A stretch of DNA of 64,000 nt from JAJPHF01 sp035293805 (GTDB lineage Bacteria > Chloroflexota > UBA6077 > JAJPHF01): positions 62,001 through 126,000 of the forward strand of contig DATGMD010000018.1 in NCBI GenBank assembly GCA_035293805.1, written 5' to 3'. Positions 32,966 through 42,027 of the stretch are shown here, piece by piece; within the stretch, counting starts at the first letter, position 1, and the number at the start of each line of letters is the position of its first letter. A model generated the notes under the pieces. That model made no database searches, was not told the DNA's origin, and worked only from the letters and a program-made list of their open reading frames with translations. A program made the translations under genes and the position numbers.

Positions 32966-33114
32966 GGCCCGCTCCTTTCGCCGCCTGATCGTAGCGTATC
33001 ACCGCGGCCTCTCAGTGAAGTACTCTGTCCCACACCACGCTGTCCCGTCAACTGGGTGTTCCGCGTAGCGGGCGCGTCGATAGAGCCACACGCGGCGCGA
33101 TGTGGCTGGGCGGT

Positions 33115-34023
33115 TTAGAGCCGCGGGGTGCCGGCGGGGGGCGGAGGTGGCAGGCCCGTGGCCTCGGCCCAGTAGCTCGCGTCGTAGTAGCGCTCGACGG
33201 GCGGGTAGGGCGGGCGGCCGAAGCCCATCGTGATGCGCAGCGTTTGCAGGCGCAGCAAGCCCTCGGGGTCGATGGCGGCGTGGGGGACCACGTGACTGTA
33301 GCGCAGCTCGGCCTGGGCGCGCGACAGCCCCTGCTCGCGCTGCATCAGCGCCAGCGTCGCCTCGCGGTGCGCCGGCTCCAGCAGCCAGTCGGTCGCCTGA
33401 GCGTAAGCCCGAATGAACCGCACCAGGCGCGGGCGGTTCGCCTCGGCCCAGCGGCGCAGCGTCCAGCCGCACATGAGGGGATAGTCGCGCACGTGGTCGT
33501 TGGCCGCCGCTAGCCGCTGGCAGCCGGCCTCCGCCGCCGTCGTGTCGTGCGGCGGCGGCAGCATGGCGGCCGCTACCTCGCCGCGCAGCAGCGCCGCCAG
33601 CCGCACGGGCGAGCTACCGACGATCCGCACCTGGTACTCGTCGTCGCCGATGCCGTGGTCGCGCATGATCTTCAGGCGCACCACGTCCAGGTTGGAGTCG
33701 CCCGGATCGCCGGCCAGCAGCTTGCCGCGCAGGTCGGCCACGCGCGTGATGCCCGGCGCACCGACGAGGTGCGCGTCGAGGCCCCGCTCGCCCTGCATGA
33801 ACAGCACGTAGTCGGTGCCGTCGCTGTCGACCCGCGCCATCATCGTGTCCGCGCTGCTCAGCGTGAAGTCCCATTTACCAACCGCCATGCCGGCGTTGTG
33901 GTCGGGCGCGTAGGTCGTCACGTGATAGTCGACCGCAAGCCCCTCGCGGGCGAAGAAGCCCTGCTCGCGGGCCACCAGGAACGGCGGCCGCGGGTGGTAG
34001 CCCGTCGTGCGCAGTACGTCCAT
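33115..34023 (-). CDS. Leaderless substrate-binding-fold protein (NMT1-like) in a two-component operon
   Basis: Type-2 periplasmic-binding-fold protein of 302 residues: MDVLRTTGYHPRPPFLVAREQGFFAREGL, GKWDFTLSSADTMMARVD, DLRGKLLAGDPGDSN. Unlike the other binding proteins here it has no signal peptide; the domain starts at residue 1, so it should be cytoplasmic or exported by an unknown route. It begins only 5 bp after the histidine-kinase stop. It may be an intracellular ligand-sensing partner of the kinase or an enzyme of the THI5 type. Function unproven. Confidence 0.85.
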   Translation of the reverse strand: MDVLRTTGYHPRPPFLVAREQGFFAREGLAVDYHVTTYAPDHNAGMAVGKWDFTLSSADTMMARVDSDGTDYVLFMQGERGLDAHLVGAPGITRVADLRGKLLAGDPGDSNLDVVRLKIMRDHGIGDDEYQVRIVGSSPVRLAALLRGEVAAAMLPPPHDTTAAEAGCQRLAAANDHVRDYPLMCGWTLRRWAEANRPRLVRFIRAYAQATDWLLEPAHREATLALMQREQGLSRAQAELRYSHVVPHAAIDPEGLLRLQTLRITMGFGRPPYPPVERYYDASYWAEATGLPPPPPAGTPRL

Positions 34024-34028
34024 GCTGC

Positions 34029-35690
34029 TCAGTTCCTCTGTGGCTGCTCGCGGCGCGGCAGGCGCACCGTGAAGCAGCTCCCCGCGCCGGGCGCGCTCGC
34101 GGCCTCCACCGAGCCGCCCATCGCCTCGGCCAGCTCCTTCGTCAGCGCGAGGCCTAGCCCCGCGCCCGGGCGCCCGTCGCCATTCCGCCCCCGGTAGAAC
34201 CGCTCGAAGATGTGGGGCAGGTCCTCGGGCGCGATGCCCTCGCCGGTATCGCGCACCTCGAGGCGGACCGCGTCCGGCTCGGCGGTGACGGCGGCCGCCA
34301 CCAGCCCGCCCGGCGGGGTGTGTCGCACGGCGTTGCCCAGCAGGTTGCTCAGGATCTGCTCCAGCCGTTGGGGGTCTGCCTGGGCCGGCGGCAGGTCGGG
34401 CGGCACCTCGGCGAGCACCTGCACGCGCCGCTGCCCCCAGGCCAGGGGCGCCGCCGTCTCCACGAGCCGCCGCACGACGGCCCCGGCGTCGACTGGCTCG
34501 ACGCGCAGCGCCAGGCGCCCCACCGCGGCGCGCGAGAGCGTGAACAGGTCGTCGATCAGCCGCTGCAAGCGCACGATCTCCTGCTCCATCGTCGCCAGGT
34601 CGGCGTGCAGCGCGGTCGCGCCGTCCGGCTCGCGCCGCAGCGCCGACTCGACGTAGCCGCGCAGCGTCGCCACCGGCGTGCGCAGCTCGTGCGACACGCC
34701 GGCGACGAGCTGCCGCTGGGCGTCGAGGAGGCCCGCCACGCGGTCGCGCTCGGCCTGCAGCTCGCGCAGCGACCGCTCCAGGTCGGCGGCCATGTCGTTG
34801 AACCGCCGCGCGAGCTGGCCTACCTCGTCGGCCGGCCCCTCGGCGACGCGGCAGCTCAAGTCGCCGGCGGCCAGCGCTTCCGCGGCCTGGCCGAGCCGCT
34901 CCAGCCGCCGCACCAGCCGCCGCGCCAGGACGTAGGCTAGCACGCTGGCGGAGACGAAGGCGAACAGCGACGCCGCGGCCAGGACCGCCACGGTCGCCGC
35001 GCCGAAGAACAGCAGGGCGCCTAGGAAACCGAAGGGGCCGCCGCTGGGAGCCAGCACCGACTCGGCTACGACGATCGCCCCGACGCCGCGGCCGCGCTCG
35101 TCCGTGACCGGATAGGCAGCCAGCGCCGCGGGACGCTCGCCGGGGCGGAGCACGACGAGGTCTTCCGGGTCGCGCGGGCCGCGCTGGGCCTGGGCGGCCA
35201 GGGCAGCCCAGGCATCCCGCTCCGGCGGGGCGAAGGCGGCGCCGGCGGGGTCCGAGCTGGCGAGCACGTGCCCGTCCGGGCCGACGAGCACGACGTACGA
35301 CAGGTTCCGCAGCGACGGCCCCAGCCACTCAGGGCGGCGGGCCGCTGGCGGCCCATACGGCCAGCCCGCGGCGGACAGGCGCAGGCGCCCGTCCGCCAGC
35401 GCGCGGAGCACCGTGTCCAGCGTGGCCGGGTCGCCCTGCGCGGCCAGTCCCTCGATCGCGCGCGCCACGGTCTGCGCGTCCTGGGCCGGCGCGCGGCGCG
35501 GGCTATCGTGTAGCCCGGCCATGATCGTGCCGAACAGCACGGCGGCCGCGATCAGGCACACGAGGGTGAACGCCGTCGCCACCAGGTGCGAGAGCGTCAA
35601 TTGCCAGCGGAGCCGACCCAGCGGTCCTCCCGTCGGCTGACTCCCGGCGCTCGACGGCCTCGCCGGCGGCGCTGCTGCCGGCTCAGCCAT
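34029..35690 (-). CDS. Membrane sensor histidine kinase
   Basis: Two-component kinase of 553 residues. Two membrane segments (TAFTLVCLIAAAVLFGTIM; FLGALLFFGAATVAVLAAAS) enclose a periplasmic sensor with the VVLVGPDGHVLASSDPAG loop; then a HAMP domain (DEVGQLARRFNDMAADLE), the H-box GVSHELRTP with the phospho-acceptor His, the N-box NLLGNAVRHTPPGG, and ATP-lid motifs DTGEGIAP and GAGLGLALTKELAE. ATG at 35690 overlaps the response-regulator stop by 8 bp. The leaderless binding protein follows after 5 bp, so the three form one operon. Confidence 0.95.
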   Translation of the reverse strand: MAEPAAAPPARPSSAGSQPTGGPLGRLRWQLTLSHLVATAFTLVCLIAAAVLFGTIMAGLHDSPRRAPAQDAQTVARAIEGLAAQGDPATLDTVLRALADGRLRLSAAGWPYGPPAARRPEWLGPSLRNLSYVVLVGPDGHVLASSDPAGAAFAPPERDAWAALAAQAQRGPRDPEDLVVLRPGERPAALAAYPVTDERGRGVGAIVVAESVLAPSGGPFGFLGALLFFGAATVAVLAAASLFAFVSASVLAYVLARRLVRRLERLGQAAEALAAGDLSCRVAEGPADEVGQLARRFNDMAADLERSLRELQAERDRVAGLLDAQRQLVAGVSHELRTPVATLRGYVESALRREPDGATALHADLATMEQEIVRLQRLIDDLFTLSRAAVGRLALRVEPVDAGAVVRRLVETAAPLAWGQRRVQVLAEVPPDLPPAQADPQRLEQILSNLLGNAVRHTPPGGLVAAAVTAEPDAVRLEVRDTGEGIAPEDLPHIFERFYRGRNGDGRPGAGLGLALTKELAEAMGGSVEAASAPGAGSCFTVRLPRREQPQRN

Positions 35691-36408
35691 CGCCGTCGGC
35701 GGCCGGCGGGCCGCTCGCCCCGGCCAGGCGATACCCCACGCCCCATACCGTTTCGATCGCCTCGCCCAGTGGCCCCAGCTTCTTGCGCAGCCGCAGGATG
35801 GCGTTGTCGACTGAGCGGTCGCCCTCGACGGCCGGCTCGCCCCATACGGCGTCGTGCAGGTAGGCCCGGCTGAACGCCCGGCCCCGGTTGCGCAGCAGCA
35901 GGTGCAGCAGGCCAAACTCGGTGCGGGTGAGATCCAGGGGCACGCCGCTCAACTGGGCGCGGCGGGCGGCCGGGTCGAGCGTGAGCGGCCCGAGCTGCAG
36001 CGCGTCGCGCGCCTCGCCGTGATCGGCCGCGAGCATCTCCGCCAGGCGGGCGTGGCGCCGCAGCAGCGCCCGCACGCGCGCGACTAGCTCGCGCATGCCA
36101 AACGGCTTGGTGAGGTAGTCGTCGGCGCCCACCTCCAGCCCGACGACGCGGTCTACCTCCTCAGCGCGGGCGGTGAGCATCAGCACCGGGACGGCCGAGG
36201 TCTGGCGCAGGCGACGCAGCACCTCCAGCCCGTCCAGCCCCGGCAGCATCCAGTCCAGGACGACCAGGTCCGGCGGGGCCGCGGCGAGCTGCTGCACGGC
36301 GGCTGGGCCGTCGGCCACATAGCGCACCTGGTAGCCCGCGGCTTCCAGCTCGCGCACCACCAGCCGCCGCAGCTCCGGCTCGTCCTCAACCACCAGGATG
36401 TTCGCCAT
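35683..36408 (-). CDS. OmpR-family response regulator
   Basis: Response regulator of 241 residues: receiver domain with acidic pair (VEDEP), phospho-acceptor Asp in VVLDWMLPG, Thr in LTARA and Lys in LTKPFG, then a winged-helix output domain (LTRTEFGLLHLLLRNRGRAFSR, VDNAILRLRKKLG, IETVWGVGYRLA). It heads the operon with the kinase and the leaderless binding protein. Directly repeated TGCGACAG sites upstream and the divergent DUF5666-like gene make autoregulation and control of that gene likely, by analogy to other OmpR-type systems. Confidence 0.95.
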   Translation of the reverse strand: MANILVVEDEPELRRLVVRELEAAGYQVRYVADGPAAVQQLAAAPPDLVVLDWMLPGLDGLEVLRRLRQTSAVPVLMLTARAEEVDRVVGLEVGADDYLTKPFGMRELVARVRALLRRHARLAEMLAADHGEARDALQLGPLTLDPAARRAQLSGVPLDLTRTEFGLLHLLLRNRGRAFSRAYLHDAVWGEPAVEGDRSVDNAILRLRKKLGPLGEAIETVWGVGYRLAGASGPPAADGDG

Positions 36409-36489
36409 CTATCTCGCTCCGCCCGCTTACCCCTGTTCTACTCCGGCGCCGCCGTCGGCCACCACGGCCGGCGGCGCCCCGGCCCGGTC

Positions 36490-36508
36490 TGCGACAGAGC
36501 TGCGACAG
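36490..36508. promoter_or_regulatory. Candidate response-regulator box
   Basis: TGCGACAG occurs at 36490-36497 and 36501-36508, an 11-bp period typical of tandem OmpR-type half sites, in the divergent region between the regulator gene and the gene at 36612. Confidence 0.45.
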
Positions 36509-36611
36509 GTCGGGGACGAGCCGGCGACGTTCGGCGGCGACACTGCCAGTGTGCGAGCGAAACGGGCCAGCGCCCGCGCTCGACAAACTCGACGCGAGCA
36601 GGAGGAGCAAG

Positions 36612-37181
36612 ATGCAACGGTTGCGGTTTCCCATCGCGGTGGCGCTGACGTCGCTAGGACTGGTCGCGCTACTCGTCGTGGCGGGCGGGCTATTGGTGAG
36701 CAGCGTGCTGGCGCGCGGCCCGTGGTTCGGGCCGGCGGCGTTCGGGCCGTGGGCCCACGCGGGAGCCGTCGGGCCGTGGGCCGGCGGCCCGTGGGGCGGG
36801 GACGCGCTCCCGGCGCAGCTCGCGGGGCTGCGCGACGTGCCGGCGGCCGAGCGCTTCGACCACTTCAAGGGCGTCCAGGTCAACCTGACCGATAAGGACG
36901 GCCAGCCGCTCGTCGTCACGCTGACGCCGGGCACGGCGACGGCCGCCAGCCCGACGAGCCTCACGATCGCCGCCAACGACGGCGCGTCGCGCACGTTCAC
37001 GCTGGACGCCCAGACGATCATCCGCGGTGCGCACACGCGGGGCGGCGCCCCGGCCAGCCCCCAGGCCGTCGCCCCGGGCGACAAGCTGGTCGTGGTGACG
37101 CTCAACAACAGCAGCACGGCGACGGCCGTCTGGGCCGGCAACTTCGGCAACTGGGGGCCGGGCAGTGCCGCCGGCCGCTGA
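36612..37181 (+). CDS. Exported DUF5666-like protein with Gly/Pro/Trp-rich segment
   Basis: Protein of 189 residues with an uncleaved or cleavable N-terminal hydrophobic segment (VALTSLGLVALLVVAGGLLVSSVLA), a Gly/Pro/Trp/Ala-rich stretch (PWFGPAAFGPWAHAG), and a beta domain (VQVNLTDKDGQPLVVTLTPG, SLTIAANDGASRTFTLDAQT, VAPGDKLVVVTLN) of the DUF5666/OB-like kind. AGGAGGAGC precedes ATG 36612. Its divergence from the two-component operon suggests it is a target of that system. Confidence 0.8.
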   Translation: MQRLRFPIAVALTSLGLVALLVVAGGLLVSSVLARGPWFGPAAFGPWAHAGAVGPWAGGPWGGDALPAQLAGLRDVPAAERFDHFKGVQVNLTDKDGQPLVVTLTPGTATAASPTSLTIAANDGASRTFTLDAQTIIRGAHTRGGAPASPQAVAPGDKLVVVTLNNSSTATAVWAGNFGNWGPGSAAGR

Positions 37182-37245
37182 GCAGCCCGCGTGCTGGCGG
37201 AGCCGTCGTACAGCGCTTTTCACGGGCATTGAGCTAGAAGGGTAG

Positions 37246-37266
37246 GGCGGGGGCTCGTCCCCCGCC
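37246..37266 (+). terminator. Terminator hairpin after the DUF5666-like gene
   Basis: Perfect 8-bp GC stem (GGCGGGGG with CCCCCGCC) with a CTCGT loop, 65 bp beyond the stop. Nothing else is evident in 37182-37448 apart from the AAGGAGG of the next gene. Confidence 0.55.
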
Positions 37267-37448
37267 GCCCGGCCGGCGCCTCCCCGATCAACCTTTCCGA
37301 AAACCGCTCGAAATGGCGGGGCGGACGGTCGGGACTCTCGCCCAGCCTTCCGGCCGCCCCCGGAGCGACGTCACCAGCTGCAGCACCCAAAGAGCAGACT
37401 GCCACGTCCCGCATTGGCGATCTTGGATCTCGACGTAAGGAGGTACCT

Positions 37449-38027
37449 ATGGCGACGGCGATCGTTCGGAACAAGCAGGCGGCGCGGCGAGTGTCGCCGG
37501 CGCAGTACAAGGTCTTGGTAACCGCGCACGTCATGGTCTCCGTCGGCTGGCTGGGCGCCGTGTTCGCCAAGATCGTCCTCGGGCTCGGCGCCATGGCGGC
37601 CCACGCGCCCGACGCGGCCGCCGCCCTGTACCTCTCCATGAACGCGGTAAACGTCGCCTATCCGCCGCTGGCGATCGGCACCATCGTGAGCGGCGTCCTG
37701 CTGTCGTTGGGCACGAAGTGGGGCCTGGTGCAGCACTACTGGGTCGCGACGAAGCTCGTGCTGACCGTGGGGGTGATCGCAACGGCGGTGCAGCTGACCG
37801 ACCGGCTGGCCCAGCGGGCCCTCGCGGCGCCGTCCGGGCTGGCGGCAGGCGTCGACATGCGCGTGGACCTCACCGCAGCAGTGACGCCGCTCCTCTACCT
37901 GGCCGTGGCCCACCTGCTCATGTTGGGCGCCGCCACGGTCCTCTCCATCTACAAGCCGTGGGGCAAGACGTGGTGGGGGCGGCGCCAGACGGCCCCGCCA
38001 TCGCGGAGCGAAGCAAGGACCTGGTAG
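37449..38027 (+). CDS. DUF2269-like membrane protein
   Basis: Membrane protein of 192 residues with four hydrophobic helices (VLVTAHVMVSVGWLGAVFAKI, YPPLAIGTIVSGVLLSLG, YWVATKLVLTVGVIATAVQL, LLYLAVAHLLMLGAATVLS). The His in the first helix and the WLGA pattern are like DUF2269/YndJ-type small membrane proteins of unknown role. Positive C-terminal tail (KPWGKTWWGRRQ) is cytoplasmic. AAGGAGGTACCT provides a strong ribosome binding site for ATG 37449. No partner identified. Confidence 0.8.
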   Translation: MATAIVRNKQAARRVSPAQYKVLVTAHVMVSVGWLGAVFAKIVLGLGAMAAHAPDAAAALYLSMNAVNVAYPPLAIGTIVSGVLLSLGTKWGLVQHYWVATKLVLTVGVIATAVQLTDRLAQRALAAPSGLAAGVDMRVDLTAAVTPLLYLAVAHLLMLGAATVLSIYKPWGKTWWGRRQTAPPSRSEARTW

Positions 38028-38151
38028 GCGTTCGCGTCGCGCGAGCACTTGGCTCGGCACATTACAGGGCGGGTGGGGCGGACGGTAGCACGGGGACCAG
38101 ACGGCCCTTGTGGCGAGCTGACTACCGATCGAGCGAGATGGAGAGACTGTG

Positions 38152-39309
38152 ATGGAGCGCACCGAGAGGAATCAGGCGGTCGATCCGAGTCGCCGCGCTT
38201 TCCTTGCGCAGCTGACGTGGGGCACCGTGTTGGGCGCTGCTAGTACGCGATCGACCGCGCGGGCGGCAGCTGGCCAGGAAGCACCTCGCTCATCTGGTGT
38301 ATCGTCCAACGTGTCCTCAAGAGGCCCCATCAGCCAGGGTGAAGGCGCGGCGGCTACGACCCACCGCCGTGTCCAGACCAACGGCATCACCATGCACATC
38401 GCCGAGGCAGGAGCCGGGCCGGTCGTCATCCTGCTCCATGGGTTTCCCGAGCTATGGTACTCCTGGCGGCACCAGCTCCCGGTCCTGGCCGCGGCCGGGT
38501 ACCACGTGATCGCCCCCGACCTGCGCGGCTGCGGCGAGACCGACGCGCCGGATGATGTCGCAAGCTACAGCAAGCGGAACATGACCGCCGACATCGTCGG
38601 CTTGCTGGATGCGCTGGGCGCTGACAGGGCGACGATCGTCGGCCACGACTGGGGGGCGAGTCTCGCCTGGGCGCTCGCCGAGCTGCATCCGGAACGCGTC
38701 GCGACGCTGGTGTCGCTGAGTGTCCCCTACCATCCACGCGAGCAGTTACCGCCGACGCGGCAGATACAGCGGTTCGCCGGCGACCACTTCTCGTTCCCGC
38801 TGTACTTTCAACAGCCGGGTATCGCGGAGGCCGAGCTGGATGCGAACCCTCGGCGCTCGCTCCGGCTCTTCCTGCACGCCCTCTCGGGCGACGCTCCGCC
38901 GGACCTAGTCCCCTACCTCTTCACCGGCAAGCCCGCCGAGGCGGGTGCCCTCGATGGGATGCCAGAGCCCACGACGCTACCAGCCTGGCTGACGGAGGCC
39001 GATCTGGACTACTTCGCCCAGGCCTACGCCCGTACCGGCTTCAGAGGCGCGCTGGCCCCATACCGGAACATGGACCACGACTGGGCGGACCTGCCGGCCA
39101 TCGGCACGGCCGGGGTGAGCCAGCCGACGCTCTTCCTCGGCGGAAGACGGGATAGCGCCGTCATCTACGGGCGGTTCGAGCCAATGGAGGCCGCGGTACC
39201 GAAGCTACGGAGAATCGTACTCCTGCCCGGCTGTGGCCACTGGACGCAGCAGGAGCGCCCGGCCGACGTCAACGCCGAGCTATTGGACTTCTTACAGCGC
39301 GAGCGCTAA
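38152..39309 (+). CDS. Epoxide-hydrolase-like alpha/beta-hydrolase with export signal
   Basis: Alpha/beta-hydrolase of 385 residues. N-terminal SRRAFLAQLTWGTVLGAAS looks like a twin-arginine signal, with a linker to about residue 70. The hydrolase core has the epoxide-hydrolase strings: HGFPE (96-100), nucleophile Asp166 in GHDWGAS, YRNMDHDW, and His in GCGHWTQQE. The HGxP and DWG motifs separate epoxide hydrolases and dehalogenases from esterases. Export is unusual for this family, which is mostly cytoplasmic. GGAGAGACT lies before ATG 38152. Confidence 0.9.
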   Translation: MERTERNQAVDPSRRAFLAQLTWGTVLGAASTRSTARAAAGQEAPRSSGVSSNVSSRGPISQGEGAAATTHRRVQTNGITMHIAEAGAGPVVILLHGFPELWYSWRHQLPVLAAAGYHVIAPDLRGCGETDAPDDVASYSKRNMTADIVGLLDALGADRATIVGHDWGASLAWALAELHPERVATLVSLSVPYHPREQLPPTRQIQRFAGDHFSFPLYFQQPGIAEAELDANPRRSLRLFLHALSGDAPPDLVPYLFTGKPAEAGALDGMPEPTTLPAWLTEADLDYFAQAYARTGFRGALAPYRNMDHDWADLPAIGTAGVSQPTLFLGGRRDSAVIYGRFEPMEAAVPKLRRIVLLPGCGHWTQQERPADVNAELLDFLQRER

Positions 39310-39446
39310 GCTGCCGGCCTAGGTTCGTGCATGTGTTTGGCGAAGCTAAACATATACCTCATCCCTGGCCGAGCGCTAGGGCGCGGATTCCATGATGGGA
39401 CCGCACTCGGCTTCGTCGGCGCCCGCACCGCTGAGGAAGGCATACA

Positions 39447-39486
39447 ACGGCGCGGGGGACGCGGCTGACCGCGTCCCCCGCGCCGT
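39447..39486. terminator. Bidirectional terminator hairpin
   Basis: Perfect 18-bp stem (39447-39464 with 39469-39486) and a CTGA loop, between the convergent epoxide-hydrolase-like and Abhydrolase_10 genes. Confidence 0.8.
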
Positions 39487-39512
39487 GCGGCGCCGCAGTG
39501 GTGGACGGCCGC

Positions 39513-41555
39513 CTACTCGCCGCCGGGAGCGGTGAGCACGCGCACCAGCGGTCCCAGCGGGATCGAGGGGTCGAAGGGGTTCAGGTTGCGCGCCCGCTCC
39601 ACGAACAGGTCGGCGTCCTCCTGGAGCATCAGGCGCTCGCCGACGAGCCGCTCGCAGACCGCCCGCACCTTGTTCACGTAGTCGTCGTGGCTCGCGTAGC
39701 GCTCATCGATCGACGGGCGCGGGTCGCCGCTCGCCTCGCGCTCGGCGCGCGTGCGGGCGAACGGCACGAAGCTGCCGGTGTTCCAGAATTGCTCGCCCTC
39801 CGCGAAGCCCTTCTTCCGCAGCGACCAGCCGTTGTACGTCCCCAGCGGCACCTCGACGTCGGGATAGCGCAGGCCGGCGATGCCGTTGCCGTCGGCGTCG
39901 ATCTGGGGCACGCGCGTGGGGTACTCCTGGCCGGGGTAGGGCTCGGGCGGGAAGACGCTCTGGATGCCGCGCGTGTCGAAGTCGGGACCGTAGTTGTAGC
40001 GCGGCAGGCGGCTCGGACCGTGGGTGGGCAGGTTCACGCCCGGGATCTTCGGGTAGCGAGCCAGGTTCTCCTCGCCCGTGACCAGCGTGCCATCGGCCGT
40101 GCGCGGGATGCGCGAGGGAGGCGGCGGTGTGCCGTGCGTCGCCCACTCGTCCATCAACACGAGCAGCGCGCGGCGGTAGGGCGCCGACGACATGTCGCTG
40201 GCCGTGAGCTGGCCGATCCAGATCGGGTCGATCTGCGGCCGCGCCATGTGCGGCGCCGCCGTGAAGTGGTACATGCGGACGTTCGCGGGCAGCTCGAGGT
40301 CGCTGGCATCCTTCGGGTGCGTGTGAGTCAGCGAGACGTGGCGGATCCAGTAGTCGCCCTCGGTATGCGAGTGGACGACGAGCGGGTCGCTCTCGGGGCG
40401 CTTCCAGAGGCCGTCCACGCGGTCGGTGAAGGGATCGGGCACAGCATCGAAGGTGAACGGGTAGTACTCCGAGGGCCACTGGTGCTCTTCGTGCTGGCGC
40501 GGATAGCGGCCCACCTGCGCGAACCGCACGTTGTGCAGCAGGCGGCCGCTGCCGGTGTGCGTGTGGACCGCGTCGAACAGCTTGCGGCCCTGGGCGTCCA
40601 CGTTCCAGCCCTCGTACACGTACTCGCGGACGACGCGGCCGCTCAGCGACTGGCCGGTGCCGTACAGCTTGTCCACGTAGCCGGCCAGCGGGTTCGGGTT
40701 GCCGGCGGAGTCCTGCGTCCCGTAGCGCAGCAGCGACAGGAAGTCGCGCACGCCGAGGAAGCCCAGGCCCATCACCTTCGAGCCCTCGGTCTCGTAGATG
40801 AACTCGTAGATCCAGCCGGGCTTGAAGCCGCCCTTGATGTAGAGATCGTTCACGGACGGCGTGAGCACGACCTGGCCATCCTTCAGCTCCGCCTTCGCCA
40901 GCTCCCACTGGTCGGGCGGCACGGGGATGCGCGGGTCCTGCTCCTTCTCGCGCATGGTGAGCGTGGCCGTGGCACGGTCGATGACCGGATAGGGCTGCAC
41001 GTTCTCGCCGCCCTCGGCGCCCGCGCTGGTGCCCATCGAGAGCACGCCCTCGGTGACGGGGCTGAACTCCTGCCGCACCTTGCCGCGCAGCCGCTGGCCA
41101 TTCTGCAGCGCCTCGGGGAGATAAGCCACGCAGTTCGTGCCGCGGTCGATCAGGTCGCCCTGCCAGCCCGACCACACGACGGTGTAGCCCTGCCGCATCA
41201 GGAAGCCATCGCCGGTGCTCTCCGGATTCGTCAGGTCACGGCCCTTGCCGTAGTTGAACGCGGTGATCGCGGCCCGACCGCCGCGGTTCGAGAACTCGTA
41301 CAGCACGCGACGGTTGCCGCGGCTCAGGTCGACCGGCTTGACGACGTCGAAGGTGGCCGAGAACTCGACCAGGCCGTCGCGGTTGCGCGGCGCCAGATCG
41401 AGGTCGCAGATGTAGGGCAGCCCCGGCTCGTTCGGGTCGATGCTGAAGGAGACCTTGCCCGCGAGCCACTCGTAGGCGCCGGTGCTGCCAAACTCCTTGC
41501 CGCTGGCCACGGGTTGCCGTCGCTCGATATCGAGCCGAATCAGGTTCTGCACCAT
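39513..41555 (-). CDS. Alpha/beta-hydrolase domain protein (Abhydrolase_10)
   Basis: Large protein of 680 residues in the Abhydrolase_10 (PF20091) family. Typical strings: GSTGAYEWLAGKVSFSIDP near the start, YEFSNRGGRAAITAFNYG, GDGFLMRQGYTVVWSGWQGD, GLGFLGVRDFLSLLRYG, and the C-terminal LGTYNGWSLRKKGFAEGE. Function is uncharacterised; members occur with aromatic and xenobiotic pathway genes. No signal peptide. A GGGAGGAAGG ribosome binding site precedes ATG 41555. A 692-codon open frame on the opposite strand is a composition artefact. Confidence 0.92.
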   Translation of the reverse strand: MVQNLIRLDIERRQPVASGKEFGSTGAYEWLAGKVSFSIDPNEPGLPYICDLDLAPRNRDGLVEFSATFDVVKPVDLSRGNRRVLYEFSNRGGRAAITAFNYGKGRDLTNPESTGDGFLMRQGYTVVWSGWQGDLIDRGTNCVAYLPEALQNGQRLRGKVRQEFSPVTEGVLSMGTSAGAEGGENVQPYPVIDRATATLTMREKEQDPRIPVPPDQWELAKAELKDGQVVLTPSVNDLYIKGGFKPGWIYEFIYETEGSKVMGLGFLGVRDFLSLLRYGTQDSAGNPNPLAGYVDKLYGTGQSLSGRVVREYVYEGWNVDAQGRKLFDAVHTHTGSGRLLHNVRFAQVGRYPRQHEEHQWPSEYYPFTFDAVPDPFTDRVDGLWKRPESDPLVVHSHTEGDYWIRHVSLTHTHPKDASDLELPANVRMYHFTAAPHMARPQIDPIWIGQLTASDMSSAPYRRALLVLMDEWATHGTPPPPSRIPRTADGTLVTGEENLARYPKIPGVNLPTHGPSRLPRYNYGPDFDTRGIQSVFPPEPYPGQEYPTRVPQIDADGNGIAGLRYPDVEVPLGTYNGWSLRKKGFAEGEQFWNTGSFVPFARTRAEREASGDPRPSIDERYASHDDYVNKVRAVCERLVGERLMLQEDADLFVERARNLNPFDPSIPLGPLVRVLTAPGGE

Positions 41556-41767
41556 CGTAGCCTTCCTCCCGCGTGAACGCCGACGCGCGCCGCGTCCGCC
41601 AACGCGTCCTGTCCGTCCGCGTGCCTGCCAGGCGTGCTCCGCTGCTATCGAGCCCCGCCGTCATACGCCGCCGGCCGCTCCACTACCGCGCCGCTCGCGA
41701 TCGCGTCGAAGTGCGCCACTATACCAGAGCCCGCCGCACTGGTCACGTGGCGCCCCGCGGAGAGACG

Positions 41768-41870
41768 CTCTCACCTCGACCCGCTCTCTCGGGGCGAGGG
41801 GGCAGGCCCGCCTCCTCGTTGCCTCTCCGAGGGGGAGAGACCGGCCGAGCGCAGCGACGACGGGTGAGGG
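41768..41870. repeat. Dispersed intergenic repeat, copy 2 (inverse)
   Basis: Reverse complement of the left half of the repeat at 47823-47971: of its first 52 nt (CCCTCACCCGTCGTCGCTGC onward) only three differ. It contains internal CTCTCC/GGAGAG palindromes and inverted ends. It occupies most of 41556-42027; TATAGT at 41939 may be the -10 of the Rieske gene. Confidence 0.75.
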
Positions 41871-42027
41871 CAGGCCCCGTCGCCACAAACCTATGGGCGA
41901 GATGCAGCGCCACTGGACGCCGCGCTGGCCGGCCGCGCTATAGTAGCGGGCGCGGACAAACCGTGATCGGCGCGGATGGCCAGGCCAGGGACCCGGCCGC
42001 CCCGCTAGAGACGCGCGGAGGGATGGC

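Noticed and set aside
32999..33472. 157-codon minus-strand frame after the toxin-antitoxin genes
   Set aside because: It is an alternative frame of the leaderless binding-protein gene with no motif of its own.
39498..41576. 692-codon open frame on the plus strand opposite the Abhydrolase_10 gene
   Set aside because: Full-length antisense shadow with low-complexity Val/Arg/Ala/His composition; the minus-strand protein has conserved motifs and a good ribosome binding site.
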